Shown in pieces: positions 22,456-35,882 of a stretch of DNA of 64,000 nt. The stretch's first letter is position 1. The number at the start of each line of letters is the position of its first letter. The position numbers and the translations under genes were made by a program. The notes beneath the pieces are model-generated. The model saw only the letters and a list, made by a program, of their open reading frames with translations, searched no databases and was not told where the DNA came from. Source of the stretch: Spongilla lacustris. Taxonomy: Eukaryota > Porifera > Demospongiae > Spongillida > Spongillidae. The stretch spans positions 24,099,790 through 24,163,789 of the forward strand of contig OX442415.1 in the NCBI GenBank assembly GCA_949361645.1, written 5' to 3'.

Positions 22456-23602
22456 GCTTTGCCAAATAGGAAAGGCAATTTTATCACCTTGGTATGTTTA
22501 CTGCAATGTCCATTGCACAAGGAGGTTGTGGGCTACCCATATTAGCTGACGCTGTGTACGACTACTTTGTTACTGGAAAATGTACATATGTAACTGTGAG
22601 TCTTCCTGATCTACCTGATGAGAAGTTGAAGAAACTAGTTGAAAAGGTGAGTACAGTATAACAAAAAATATATACAGAATGTGCATGCATGCATCTATAG
22701 CTAGCTGTTTATTAAATGGTATAGTAACTTATGTATTAATGTGCATAACACATTACTATACTCAGTGTCCTCCAAAAAAGTATTCTTTAAATAGGTAGTA
22801 ATTGTTTGCATGTTTGTATTACTGATATAGGTTATTATGGTTGAGACCTCAGAGAAACTGAAGGAAGTGTTTTCAGATGAATCTGCAGCAAACATATTAT
22901 TGGAGAGTGGCTTTACTAAACCTGTTGATATTAATTACAAAGAAAAGATTATAACTTGCATCGTCGATTATAATTGCATGTTGAAAGTCAAAGGGGCCAT
23001 GGACCAGTTTCTTGATGGCATGTGCACATTTCAAGTGAACACATTAGTAAAGGAATATCCTACTGAAATGAAGCAATTTTTTGTGAACAGTGGTCATCAT
23101 GCAAGTGCAGGTATGGTAGTATTCACCATGGCGCCTGCATATACATGTAGACTTCCCTCTTTCTGCAGACGAACTGCGGTCATTGTTGGTGACTGAATTT
23201 TCAGAATATGGAGTTCATTTACGATTTAAAGAAGAACATGCATACCTTCATTTTAGTGAATTTTTAGATGAATGTGAAGGTAAGCAAGCTATTGGCTGGC
23301 AAGGTGTATTGGATGACGGGCACCATGTTTCTTTTTTCATGTAATGATGATGGAGAACAGCTGGAGACCATTCGTGCACCTTGGATGATGTCTTGATTTT
23401 TTTTACTGGTAGTAGCACAATCCCACCTGCAGGTTTTAATCATCTCCCTCGATTGTCATTCATTCATGATTCATCAACACTTCCCACTGCATCGACATGT
23501 AGCATGGAGCTACGAATACCAACAGTACATGAGGAGTATGCATCTTTCAAAGACAGCATGGAACTGGCAATGAAATCAAACAGTGGCTTTGGTCAATTCT
23601 AA
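20485..23602 (+). CDS. HECT-domain E3 ubiquitin ligase (G2E3-like), intact 13-exon gene
   Basis: Exons 20485-20602, 20732-21252, 21315-21388, 21455-21560, 21615-21668, 21729-21799, 21850-21882, 21945-22086, 22158-22298, 22470-22646, 22831-23110, 23169-23279 and 23361-23602 join in phase to 689 residues without a stop. Order: a basic tail; a globular domain (FPKLR-like YPKLRDAGGY); a C2HC zinc knuckle (CLHC then HVSTC); an acidic linker; and a HECT domain from about residue 330 (SIDLGGPRREFFRLLS). The C-lobe ends with the catalytic Cys in LPTASTCSMELRIP. HECT enzymes accept ubiquitin on this Cys and pass it to substrates. The N-terminal globular domain resembles that of the expanded G2E3-like genes of fish, from memory. 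It shares a promoter interval with a DDE integrase gene. The TTG codon upstream is not needed; ATG fits the splice phase. Confidence 0.85.
22339..22456. repeat. (TG)n microsatellite
   Basis: About 59 dinucleotides with a few interruptions, within intron 9 of the HECT gene, ending just before the acceptor, where it extends the polypyrimidine side. Confidence 0.95.
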
Positions 23603-23819
23603 GTTCGATCAGTTTTTGCTTTTGTGCATGCTGTTTATGTCATCCAAACCATTCAAAGAACATTTTCAACTTGTTATGGTAATTGGTCCTACTACCACGT
23701 ACAAGGATGGAATGCAATTATGTTATAGTGTGGGAGTTGTCATTTTGTAGACACCATACATGTACATGTGTATATACTAAATTAAGTAGTATTGAGCGCG
23801 TGCATGAGGAAAATGATTA

Positions 23820-24190
23820 TTCAGTCCTGATATCCTGCGTGTCGCATAAATAAAAATACAGTACATGTAATGACCACTATCCAACTCCAAAGGGGCCCGG
23901 ATATTGCCGGAAATAATAAGAGAATATATTACGTTACACAAGTCTGCAGAACACAAAGTTAAGATTTGTGGACCATGTAGCAGTCTGCTGGTTGCTCCTT
24001 GATATTCCACAAATGTTAGAACAAATTGGCCATAAACTTCTGATAGTAGAACATCCAAGCCATTAACCCATTTGCATGCTGTTCTATCCTTCAGTTGACA
24101 ACACTCACCTAAATGCAGGGGGAAAAAAAGAGAAGAAAGGCTGTCACTTCTTGCACCATACGTATTGTTGTGGGACTTAACCTTGTACAA
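23820..24190 (-). other. Possible coding exon, unrecognised
   Basis: The minus strand is open and protein-like: KWVNGLDVLLSEVYGQF, LTFVEYQGATSRLLHGPQ and CSADLCNVIYSLIISG. An AG/GTGAGT at 24108-24110 could be either an acceptor or a donor. It faces the HECT gene tail to tail. The upstream exons would have to lie in or beyond the minisatellite. Family unknown. Confidence 0.3.
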
Positions 24191-24707
24191 ACCTGGCCCT
24201 AGGTGGCACTAATATGATTATGATCACACAATAGGTGTGACAATTGTATGCAGTCTCTGTCAACCAAAAACCTCAAGTCCACCCACCCAGGGTTTTTTTC
24301 ATTCCAGGGTCTGTCAACAGCCCAATACCCTTAGGTGTTGGCACTTGGACATGACAACAGAACAGCTCACTCAATATATGTGGATACAATGGTTAAAGAA
24401 GAGGGGATGCAAATATAAACAAGGGATGGAGATGCATATCCGAATCATATATACTGTTAACATATAAGACTTATATGCACTTGAGAGTGGTGCTTCTGTG
24501 AATGTATGTGGTGGTGTGTGTGGTGGTGTGAATGGCACATGTACATGTATACATGCAAAAGAAGTACACAAAGATTCATTGATATCATGGGAGGACCAGA
24601 GGTAATTATTGATAAGAAATGATTTGACAAGTAACCTGCTAATTGATTTATGGTGGCAACAGCAGACAATGCTATAGCTCCAAATTTTATTATTGGGTAG
24701 GCAGCTG
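24191..24707. other. No gene seen
   Basis: AT-rich flank leading into the minisatellite. Confidence 0.4.
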
Positions 24708-25251
24708 GATATGTGTGTGTATTGGATAGGCTAGGTGTGTGTGTATGGAATAGGCTAGGTGTGTGTGTATTGGATAGGCTAGGTGGGTGTGTATTGGATA
24801 GGTTAGGTGGGTGTGCATTGGATAGGCTGGGTGGGTGTGCATTGGATAGGCTAGGTGTGTATTGAATAGGCTAGGTGTGTGTGTATTGGATAGGCTAGGT
24901 GGGTGTGTATTGGATAGGCTAGGTGGGTGTGTATTGGATAGGCTAGGTGTGTATTGGATAGGCTACATGTAGGTGGGTGTATATTGGATAGGCTACATGT
25001 AGGTGGGTGTGTATTGGATAGGCTACATGTAGGTGGGTGTGTATTGGATAGGCTACATGTAGGTGGGTGTGTATTGGATAGGCTACATGTAGGTGGGTGT
25101 GTATTGGATAGGCCACATGTAGGTGGGTGTGTATTGGATAGGCTACATGTAGGTGGGTGTGTATTGGATAGGCTACATGTAGGTGGGTGTGTAATGGATA
25201 GGCTACATGTAGGAGGGTGTGTATTGAGATAGGCTAGGTGGATGTGCATTA
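24708..25251 (+). repeat. 24/30-base minisatellite, G-rich strand on top
   Basis: Units like GGATAGGCTAGGTGGGTGTG, and from 24957 a nine-copy subarray of 30-base units with an added CTACATGTAG. The array reverses strand at 25252-25264. Confidence 0.95.
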
Positions 25252-25264
25252 GTTCATGGGTGTG

Positions 25265-28200
25265 TAATGCACACCCACCTAGCCTATCTCAATACACACC
25301 CACCTACATGTAGCCTATCCAATACACACCCACCTACATGTAGCCTATCCAATACACACCCACCTAGCCTATCCAATACACACCCACCTAGCCTATCCAA
25401 TATACACCCACCTAGCCTATCCAATACACACCCACCTAGCCTATCCAACACACACCCACCTAGCCTATCCAACACACACCCACCTAGCCTATCCAATACA
25501 CACCTAGCCTATCCAATACACACCCAGCCTATCCAATACACACCTAGCCTATCCAATACACACCTAGCCTATCCAATACACACCCACCTAGCCTATCCAA
25601 CACACACCCAGCCTATCCAATACACAACTAGCCTATCCAATACACACCCACCTAGCCTATCCAATATACACCTACCTAGCCTATCCAATACACACCCTAT
25701 AGCCTATCCAATACACACCCACCTAGCCTATCCAATACACACACACCTAGCCTATCCAATACACACCCACCTAGCCTATCCAATACACACCCACCTAGCC
25801 TATCCAACACCCACCCAGCCTATCCAACACACACCTGGCCTATCCAATACACACCCACCTAGCCTATCCAATACACACCCACCTAGCCTATCCAATACAC
25901 ACCCACCTAGCCTATCCAATACACACCCACCTAGCCTATCCAATACACACCCACCTAGCCTATCCAATACACACCCACCTAGCCTATCCAATACACACCC
26001 ACCTAGCCTATCCAACACACACCCAGCCTATCCAATACACACCTAGCCTATCCAATACACACCCACCTAGCCTATCCAACACACACCCAGCCTATCCAAT
26101 ACACACCTAGCCTATCCAATACACACCCACCTAGCCTATCCAACACACACCCACCTAGCCTATCCAATACACACCCACCTAGCCTATCCAATACACACCC
26201 ACCTAGCCTATCCAATATACACCCACCTAGCCTATCCAATACACACCCACCTAGCCTATCCAACACACACCCAGCCTATCCAATACACACCCACCTAGCC
26301 TATCCAATACACACCCACCTAGCCTATCCAATACACGCCCACCTAGCCTATCCAATACACACCCACCTAGCCTATCCAATACACACCCACCTAGCCTATC
26401 CAATACACACCCACCTAGCCTATCCAATATACACCCACCTAGCCTATCCAATACACACCCACCTAGCCTATCCAATACACACCCACCTAGCCTATCCAAT
26501 ACACACCCACCTAGCCTATCCAATACACACCCACCTAGCCTATCCAATATACACCCACCTAGCCTATCCAATACACACCCACCTAGCCTATCCAATACAC
26601 ACCCACCTAGCCTATCCAATACACACCCACCTAGCCTATCCAATACACACCTATCCAATACACACCCACCTAGCCTATCCAATACACACCCACCTAGCCT
26701 ATCCAATACACACCCATCTAGCCTATCCAATACACACCCACCTAGCCTATCCAATATACACCTACCTAGCCTATCCAATACACACCCACCTAGCCTATCC
26801 AACACACACCCACCTAGCCTATCCAATACACACCCACCTAGCCTATCCAATATAGCCTATCCAATATACACCTAGCCTATCCAATACACACCCACCTAGC
26901 CTATCCAATACACACACACCTAGCCTATCCAATACACACACACCTAGCCTATCCAACACACACCCACCTAGCCTATCCAATACACACCCACCTAGCCTAT
27001 CCAATACACACCCACCTAGCCTATCCAATACACACCCCCCTAGCCTATCCAATACACACCCACCTAGCCTATCCAATACACACCCACCTAGCCTATCCAA
27101 TACACACCCACCTAGCCTATCCAATACACACCCACCTAGCCTATCCAATACACACCCACCTAGCCTATCCAATACACACCCACCTAGCCTATCCAATACA
27201 CACCTAGCCTATCCAATACACACCTAGCCTATCCAATACACACCCACCTAGCCTATCCAATACACACCCACCTAGCCAATCCAATACACACCCACCTAGC
27301 CTATCCAATACACACCCACCTAGCCTATCCAACACACACCCAGCCTATCCAATACACACCTAGCCTATCCAATACACACCCACCTAGCCTATCCAATACA
27401 CACCCACCTAGCCTATCCAATATACACCCACCTAGCCTATCCAATACACACCCACCTAGCCTATCCAATACACACCCACCTAGCCTATCCAATACACACC
27501 TATCCAATACACACCCACCTAGCCTATCCAACACACATCCACCTAGCCTATCCAATACACACCCACCTACATGTAGCCTATCCAATACACACCTAGCCTA
27601 TCCAATACACACCCACCTAGCCTATCCAATACACACCCACCTAGCCAATCCAATACACACCCACCTAGCCTATCCAATACACACCCACCTAGCCTATCCA
27701 ACACACACCCAGCCTAGCCTATCCAATACACACCTAGCCTATCCAATACACACCCACCTAGCCTATCCAATATACACCCACCTAGCCTATCCAATACACA
27801 CCCACCTAGCCTATCCAATACACACCCACCTAGCCTATCCAATACACACCTATCCAATACACACCCACCTAGCCTATCCAACACACATCCACCTAGCCTA
27901 TCCAATACACACCCACCTAGCCTATCCAATACACACCCACCTAGCCAATCGAATACACACCCACCTAGCCTATCCAATACACACCCACCTAGCCTATCCA
28001 ACACACACCCAGCCTAGCCTATCCAATACACACCTAGCCTATCCAATACACACCCACCTAGCCTATCCAATATACACCCACCTAGCCTATCCAATACACA
28101 CCCACCTAGCCTATCCAATACACACCCACCTAGCCTATCCAATACACACCTATCCAATACACACCCACCTAGCCTATCCAACACACATCCACCTAGCCTA

Positions 28201-29447
28201 TCCAATACACACCCACCTAGCCTATCCAATACACACCCACCTAGCCAATCGAATACACACCCACCTAGCCTATCCAATGCACACCCACCTAGCCTATCCA
28301 ATACACACCCACCTAGCCTATCCAATGCACACCCACCTAGCCTATCCAATACACACCCACCTAGCCTATCCAATGCACACCCACCTAGCCTATCCAATAC
28401 ACACCCACCTAGCCTATCCAATGCACACCCACCTAGCCAATCCAATACACACCCACCTAGCCTATCCAATGCACACCCACCTAGCCTATCCAATACACAC
28501 CCACCTAGCCTATCCAATATACACCCACCTAGCCTATCCAATACACACCCACCTAGCCTATCCAATGCACACCCACCTAGCCTATCCAATACACACCCAC
28601 CTAGCCTATCCAATACACACCCAACTAGCCTATCCAATATACACCCACCTAGCCTATCCAATACACACCCACCTAGCCTATCCAACACACACCCACCTAG
28701 CCTATCCAATACACACCCACCTAGCCTATCCAATACACACCCACCTAGCCTATCCAACACACACCCAGCCTATCCAATACACACCTAGCCTATCCAATAC
28801 ACACCCACCTAGCCTATCCAATACACACCCACCTAGCCTATCCAATACACACACACCTAGGCTATCCAATACACACCCACCTAGCCTATCCAATACACAC
28901 CCACCTAGCCTATCCAATATACACCCACCTAGCCTATCCAATACACACCCACCTAGCCTATCCAACACACACCCAGCCTATCCAATACACACCTAGCCTA
29001 TCCAATACACACCCACCTAGCCTATCCAATACACACCCACCTAGCCTATCCAATACACACACACCTAGGCTATCCAATACACACCCACCTAGCCTATCCA
29101 ATACACACCCACCTAGCCTATCCAATATACACCCACCTAGCCTATCCAATACACACCCACCTAGCCTATCCAACACACACCCACCTAGCCTATCCAACAC
29201 ACACCCACCTAGCCTATCCAATACACACCCACCTAGCCTATCCAACACACACCCACCTAGCCTATCCAATACACACCCACCTAGCCTATCCAACACACAC
29301 CCAGCCTATCCAATACACACCTAGCCTATCCAATACACACCCACCTAGCCTATCCAATACACACCCACCTAGCCTATCCAATACACACCCACCTAGCCTA
29401 TCCAATACACACCCACCTAGCCTATCCAATACACACACACCTAGGCT
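25265..29447 (-). repeat. 24-base minisatellite, about 4.2 kb, C-rich strand on top
   Basis: Roughly 170 units of TAGCCTATCCAATACACACC plus CACC, mixed with shortened 16-20-base units. Higher-order repeats are visible. A block with 300-base spacing repeats exactly (27721-27960 equals 28021-28260). A 48-base dimer alternates GCAC and ACAC forms (28270-28480). A block starting near 28757 repeats 208 bases later. The first two units carry CTACATGTAG, mirroring the left array. A short stretch flips again at 29446-29479. The unit is 8 codons long, so long open frames here are artefacts of the period. Confidence 0.95.
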
Positions 29448-29479
29448 AGGTGGGTGTCTATTGAGATAGGCTAGGTGCA

Positions 29480-30749
29480 AGTAATCGTTATGCACATTCA
29501 GATGAGCTGCACATGAAAGACATTCAACCTAAAGATTATTTCCCCCAAGACATATTTATTCATTTTTTAGTAAGGCTAATGTTAAATTCTTTAATTGACT
29601 ATCTAATCATATTTTAATGTGAATGAGTATTTTTGTGTGTATTTTAGACAGTATGACACTTATCAAAAAAACTGTAAAATGGCATGGAGAGGAGGGTATA
29701 ATAAAATCACAGACCCAGTTATGTTATATATCCTGCCTTATGTCGGAGTTCCCCCCCCCCCCCCCCCCCCCCAGAGCAATATTGCCACACCCATACAATA
29801 GGATAGACTGTTTTGCTCTTATGCAGTAGCTGCTCCAACCCCCTTACAGACTTATGAACCAGTCCCCAGGACATATTACCATTAACACGCCTAAGACAAC
29901 GTCATATTATTCCAAACAACTCCCACTATTTATTGCAATTGATCCTACTGATAATGATAATAATAATAAACAGGGAATACATTACATAAGGCAAAAACAA
30001 ACATTAACAAAAATAGGTAGGTGATAAGATTTAGAACTGAGCACACACATACACATGATCCTACTGTGGTGATGTTCACGTGTGAATTTTGTAGGCCTAC
30101 AATAACATGTAACCTCTTTTGAAAGGGTGACACCAAGCAAACCACGGTACAGTATATAACGTTTATTATTTATTTAGGCAGAGTTCTGATAATTCTCATT
30201 TCAGTTTTCGACTAGTGTACGTTATAACACACAACAGATGAAATAGTAACAAACATACCTTTTCGCCACATGCAGCCCACTGTTCTTTCGGAGATCGTGT
30301 ATAATCTCTGGTAAAAAAGTTCCTAATTGAAGCAAATCATGTCACGTGCGATAAATCTAACTTAATGAAAATATTAATTTTCAATAATTGGCATGGGGGG
30401 GGGGGGGGGGGGGGTGCATAAGGGCCACGCCCTCCATATACGGATGATATAATAAACTATTGAGTTACCGTTAACCTAAGCTGAGAGAAAGTGAACGGTA
30501 GTGCGTCAGACGAACGTCAAACCTGGATCCAAAGCTGCTGCAGTTTGCGCAACTCGAAGGCATAAAGCATTTTGTGGCTGTTTCGGTATGAAATTCCGTA
30601 TTGTTCTGAAGCTTCATAACGCGGAACTTGCAAAGCTTCTGGGGCGAAGCCCCAGACCCCAATGGGGGAGCTTACAGCGCTCCCCCATACCCCCTAGCTG
30701 GAGCGGGAGGGGGCGACGCCCCCTCTCCCGTTTCCTACCCTCTGCCCTT

Positions 30750-30780
<31 letters not shown>

Positions 30781-31200
30781 GTAACACATTCATGGGGTCC
30801 CTTATTTCACAAAGGGATCCCCAATTTTCCGAAAATGCAGGGACGGGGGGGTCCCCAAAAAGTTTTCCAGAAAATAGGGGACGGGGGTTCCCAATTTTAT
30901 GGGATCCCCAATTTTACGTAACTACTTGTGGTACTTATTAATTAATGAGAAGTATCAAAATATGTGCAAGATCATCTCAGTTATGACGGAAGAACGCATT
31001 TCCGATCTGCCTTTGATTTCCATGCACTAAACTGATCTTAAAAAACTAAGGCATTTGTGCAACCCAGAAAACTGTTTCAAGCATCCTTATTTGATGAATG
31101 TAGTACATAGATCCAGCAATTCTTGTATTCGTAAATAACTAAACTAAATATGCAATTTCCTTTTTTGCAGGTGTAATGTTTTGAGCCATGTATGATATGG
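29480..31200. other. No gene seen; three homopolymer G/C runs
   Basis: Contains C22 (29751-29772), G20 (30395-30414) and C27 (30754-30780). Around 30630-30730 there is GC-rich sequence (GGGGCGAAGCCCCAGACCCC) resembling 10430-10500 of the hAT-like element, so element ends are probably present. No gene is supported. Confidence 0.45.
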
Positions 31201-31239
31201 TAAAAAAAAAGCTGCAACCGCTCTGAGCTAGAGGGAGCA

Positions 31240-32810
31240 GCAGCTGACATTTATGGCCGCTTTAATCTGACCCTAACCAGGTCTGTGGCAAGGGCTATCC
31301 TGGCTAGGGGTCTAAGGCCAATATAACTAGGTTGTGCATATCAAACTGTTTAGAGTAAGTTTTGTGTTTTATTCTTTTTCCTCCAGACTAACACATGTGT
31401 TGTTGTGTGTTATCTGTGATGTAATTTATAATACAAATCATAGCCATACTCAACCAGCTGATATCCTCATTGCTGGATGGGACAGAGGTAAACTAGCTGC
31501 ATTGGATATCACAGTGATATCACCCCTCACCCCTGCCATCTTGGGAGAATCAAGCTGAATGGTGGTGCAGCAGCCCTTGCTGCTGAAACTTGTAATTATA
31601 CTTTCTAATAAATGATCCAAAATGCCTCGAGTAGTTGGGGTGGACCTGTATTCCTGTAGGAAATTTATGGAAGTTGGGTAAAGGATGCCCAGGCCTACAA
31701 TTTTGGCAAGCTAAATATTACCCTAGTCAGGTCCATTGCCAGAGTAATCATGAAAATCTCAATTGCTATTGTAATGATATAAAAGTAACCATTAAAAAAA
31801 TCAAATAAACATGACACATTACAATTAATTATTGACAACACACCCCTTGCCATGATACTATATAACATACAATGATGCTACATAAGAAACGTACAGAGCA
31901 TGGAGAGCTGAAGCATGCAACACATTCTCTTTTATTGCTTCCCGGGTTGCCATCATGACAAACAAACCAAAGTCAATGATCCTGTCCAACTTATATGGCA
32001 AACTGAGTATCCTCCTTGTCAGGTCTAATGCCAGAGCCATAATGCTGAGATCCCTGATGCCGGCTGCTGGAGGTTTCTCGGAGAACATTTAACAATAATT
32101 ATAACAATAATGTATAGGTGGTAGGTATCTTACATAATTAAAGTATTCATAGCAACTGATAATAAAAATAAAAATAATAGTAACATGCATGGGGCATAGA
32201 AGCACAACATACCATCTCACGTTTGGCAGGCTCTGCATCAAAACTAACCAAAAGATGTCCAGAGTGATTTCAAATCTATATGGTCATCTGAACATGTCCC
32301 TAATTAAGGCCAACTCAAGAGCGATGTTGAGTAGAAGTGCATTGTAGATTTAGATGTATGGTGTAGTTAGTTGTGTATTTTACGTATGTGTATATAAGTG
32401 TTATTATTAAACAGACTATTGTAATGTGTATGCATTGTACATTAATAATAAAATAATAATTGTCTGCTCACCTTGAACAGGGTAGCAGTTGGAACAATGA
32501 TAAGTCAAGGTAGCTAACTGGGATGGAGCACCATTTCATGTCTCAGTGACATCCCTCTTAATCCTACCATAGCTACTCTATTATCTATTATCCTTCACTC
32601 ATTGTTGAAGCGGGCATTAGGATTGCAATGCATCCCCATTGTTGAGACATATGTTCAGAGGCAAGACAAGCTTTGTCCAAATTAGCATCACGACTTGCTG
32701 TTTCAGACCAACGGTGAAAAATCCCAGATGTAGTGCAGCCTATATGGCCATCTCAGTTTGGCTTTGGTCAGGGCAAATGCCAGGGCCATCCTTAACCGGT
32801 CCTACTGCTC
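31240..32810. repeat. Five divergent copies of an approximately 100-base motif
   Basis: Words like CTTGTCAGGTCTAATGCCAG recur, diverged, near 31270, 31725, 32020, 32310 and 32765, usually 60-70 bases after an ACCAAA-like word and TATATGG. On the minus strand several copies read alike (MALALDLTRRILSLPYKLD and MALAFALTKAKLRWPYRLH), so an exon array or a decayed coding repeat is possible. Function unknown. Confidence 0.5.
31436..31556 (+). pseudogene. Non-LTR retroelement fragment, C-terminal endonuclease-like region
   Basis: Encodes SHTQPADILIAGWDRGKLAALDITV. It resembles, from memory, the region near the C-terminus of pol-like proteins of non-LTR elements common in sponges, cnidarians and fish, with a PD then D spacing like restriction-type endonucleases. 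Only about 40 codons survive. It is a relative of, but not identical to, the element at 47.4-50.0 kb. Confidence 0.55.
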
Positions 32811-32949
32811 GTCCACCATAAACCTCCCAGACAATGTTGTATAGTTAGTAGTTGTGCTATGTGCTAGGAAGTAGTATTGTGTATTATTATTATTATTAAC
32901 TGATGGGCAAATTAAACTGTATGTAAATCCCTCTTCTTTATCCCACAAC

Positions 32950-33840
32950 TGACATGCACACCAACACACTATAGATACCTTACACTACCACAAAATCACA
33001 CATACCTACACCCATCCACATGACACTTGTGTGGCATATATATAATGTACTTACTTATAGTGTATGTGTAGGTGTTAGTATGTGTGTGTAGATGTGTGGG
33101 TGTAGATATCTGTACTTAGTGTGAGTGTAGATTGTAGTTGTGTGCATGTGTAATGTAGTGTATGTGTAGAAGTGAGGGTATAAGTATGTATAGTGAATGT
33201 GCAATAGTGTAGTGGGGTTTCAGAGATGTGCAGTATAGTGTGGGACTATAAATGCGTAAGAATGTGTGGGTGTAGTTTTACCGGTGTAAGTTAGGTATGT
33301 ACATGTATAGTGCCGACTATGGTGTAGGTATGTGTTGTGTAGTTTGGCTGTGTGTAGTGTGGGTATAGATATGTATAGTAAGTGAGGGTGTATGTAGTGT
33401 AGTGTGGGTGTAGGTATGTGTAGTTTTGGGTACAGATATGTGTAGTGTAGGGTGGGTGTATGTAGTGTGGGTGTAGGTATGTGTAGTTTTGGGTACAGAT
33501 ATGTGTAGTGTAGGGTGGGTGTATGTAGTATGGGTGTAGGTATGTGTAGCATAGTGTGGGTGCAAGTATGTGTAGTGCAGTGTATGTGGTGTAGGTATGT
33601 GTAGTGCATGTGTAGTGTGGGTGTAGTAGGTATGTGTAGTGTAGAATGGGTGTAGGTATATGTAGTGTGAGTGTAGGCATGTGTAGTATGGTATGTGTAG
33701 TGCAGTGTAGGTGTAGTATGGTATGTGTAGTGTAGTGTGGACTGGTGTAGGTATGTGTAGTGTAGTGGGGTGTAGTTAGTTATGTGCAGTGTAGCGTACA
33801 TGTGTAATTGTAGGTACATTGTAAATGTGTACCATATTAA
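32950..33840. repeat. Degenerate GT-rich minisatellite with strand switch
   Basis: From about 33060 the top strand repeats TAGTGTGGGTGTAGGTATGT-like units of about 24-30 bases. Before that (32950-33030) the complementary CA-rich form (CACACATACCTACACCCATC) is on top. Open frames here are periodic artefacts. Confidence 0.8.
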
Positions 33841-35499
33841 TCACTAAATGCATTTACACAATGTGCGTAGTCTCTTCAACTTCCCTACCAAATACATTTT
33901 TGCATGAGCATGTGCACCAACTATGTTTTATATGTCTTCAAGTTGGGACTTACATGTATTCTCTTAGACTAATGTCCTGGTATACTAAATAAAGGATTAT
34001 TGTGTTTTACTATAATGCCTGAAAACAATGCATAGAAACTGCATTAGATGGCCTATTCAAGTATACTGACAGTAAAACTGTCAACTATCTACTGCCTTTT
34101 TGTAGTAATCCTTCATTGTTTGTGCAGTCGAGGTGTTTTAATGTGTAAAGCAATACAAGGACCTTATGAAGCTTTTGGATTTTTGATGCAGGTGAGCTAG
34201 TGCTAATGTACATTTCACTCATTGAAACTCATGCAAGCTACGGACTATCTTTGTACCTTGCCATGATTTTCAGCTACTCATTTTTACTTGTCGGGTTTAA
34301 CCTATTTGGAATAGCTTGCCTGAGCATGTCATACATGTACCTGCCAACAACTGATATAGTCACCATCAAGTCTCGTCTGAAACACGATCATGTATCCCCT
34401 ATCCCCCCTGTAAACCGTATCCCTAGTCATTATATTTGATGGAATCTTCAGTGCATTATCTGTACATTCATTCATATTGTTTAATGCCATACTCCATATA
34501 TTTATATAAGGATAATCAGTTAAAACTACAGTCTGGGTGGGCTTGCTGCATCTGTGCAAAAGCAGTTTGTTTTTGTTCGGGCCTCCCAAACACTTAATCA
34601 TGTATGGATTCTTTTTTTTTCAACTGCAGCCTACAGTGTATACTGCTTGAAGGTGAAAGGACATTGCTGACATTAATTTGTAAGCAATTGTAAAACAAGG
34701 CAAATTCATTTTAAAAGCCAGTACGCATAATAATGGGAAATTGAATTGGTAGCCACAAATATCGGTATGACCCCCATCAAATATTATAATAATGGTATAT
34801 TAAAAGAGATTGAAAAGTAGTATATTCCATAGCTAATATTGGACATTCGTGCAAGCCCAATACACATCAGATTTAATCTACATTGTACACAACTTTGGGT
34901 GAACTATACTATACCCAAGCCAAGGTTGTATTATGAACAGTGTCTTCTTTCATTGGAGATAATCTTGTCTACCAGATATTATGAGATATCTTTCTCTTGA
35001 TATTTCTTCACTCCTAAGATAGTGTTTTTTTAGATGCAAATTTTTATGCATCTGTAGTGCATGTACATGTTAACTACTGAAAGCTCTTTTATTTAAGCAT
35101 AGAAATGTTCTTGGTGGACTTCTAGAAAATTGAAATTCAGCTAGGACTCATCAAAACAAATGATACTGGTTTTACCAACTATATAGTTATTCAGGAGGAC
35201 TGGTGTAGTTTTAAAGATGGGTCTAATCAGTGTGACGAACTGATGAGATGTTCAGCTGGATTCAGAGGTAGGCTATGAGAGCCATACGCCCTGATGTTGA
35301 TATAATTTTCAGTGGTGGTGAACGTGTAAGCGTTCTAAAACACGATTTAGTCACACTGAAATGCAGAACGTGCAGCAATTAATTTTAAGCAACGCGCATG
35401 CATGTACATGTCCTACGTTTATACGTTGTTATGAAGAATATCAACAATACCTATTACGGTCCGGTTCTCTTAGTCTATCACCGTTTAGTCTTAGGGTTA
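33841..35499. other. No gene seen
   Basis: AT-rich. Short open frames exist, but I see neither family resemblance nor consistent splice signals. Confidence 0.4.
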
Positions 35500-35880
35500 A
35501 GTATATAAAAGGTCGGGGATATCGAGGCTACAGTTACACTGAAGTAGTAAAGCTAGCATACGTATGGAGATGAACTAAAGAGTTAGTACACACCCGCTTA
35601 CGATCCAAAGAGATACAATGACGTCAACGGATTAAAACGAACGCTGCGCTTGTTAAAAACAGACAGCAACAACAGTATCAACCACGCAGTGAACAAAACA
35701 ACGTGTTTGTCAGTTGAGAAAACACGGCAAATTCAAGTACTAGTAGCGACCAAGGTAGTCCTTTCTATTTATTGGATAGTATTTCAAAATTAGTATTGGT
35801 AAAATAAAAAATAAAAATAAAATAAAATAAAATAAAATATTGAAACGCTCCTGAATTTTGAGGGCAACGGCGTTCCATAA
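35500..35880 (-). repeat. Interspersed element ending TATGGAACGCCGTTG, copy 2 (inverted)
   Basis: Counterpart of 16471-16860 on the opposite strand, with CAGTGAACAAAACAACGTG, AGTAGCGACCAAGGTAGTCC and the AAAAT tract in the expected order. Confidence 0.75.
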
Positions 35881-35882
35881 AA

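Noticed and set aside
22245..22549. Open frames of alternating Cys-Val or His-Thr
   Set aside because: Translation of a TG microsatellite inside an intron.
24708..29447. CRISPR-like array
   Set aside because: Repeats are contiguous without unique spacers, and the DNA is eukaryotic.
24851..29495. Long open reading frames on both strands with 8-residue repeats
   Set aside because: The repeat unit is 24 bases, so any frame without a stop in one unit stays open; every frame shows the same periodicity.
33220..33819. A 199-codon His/Thr/Tyr-rich minus-strand frame
   Set aside because: Translation of a degenerate GT-rich minisatellite, with parallel frames open alongside.
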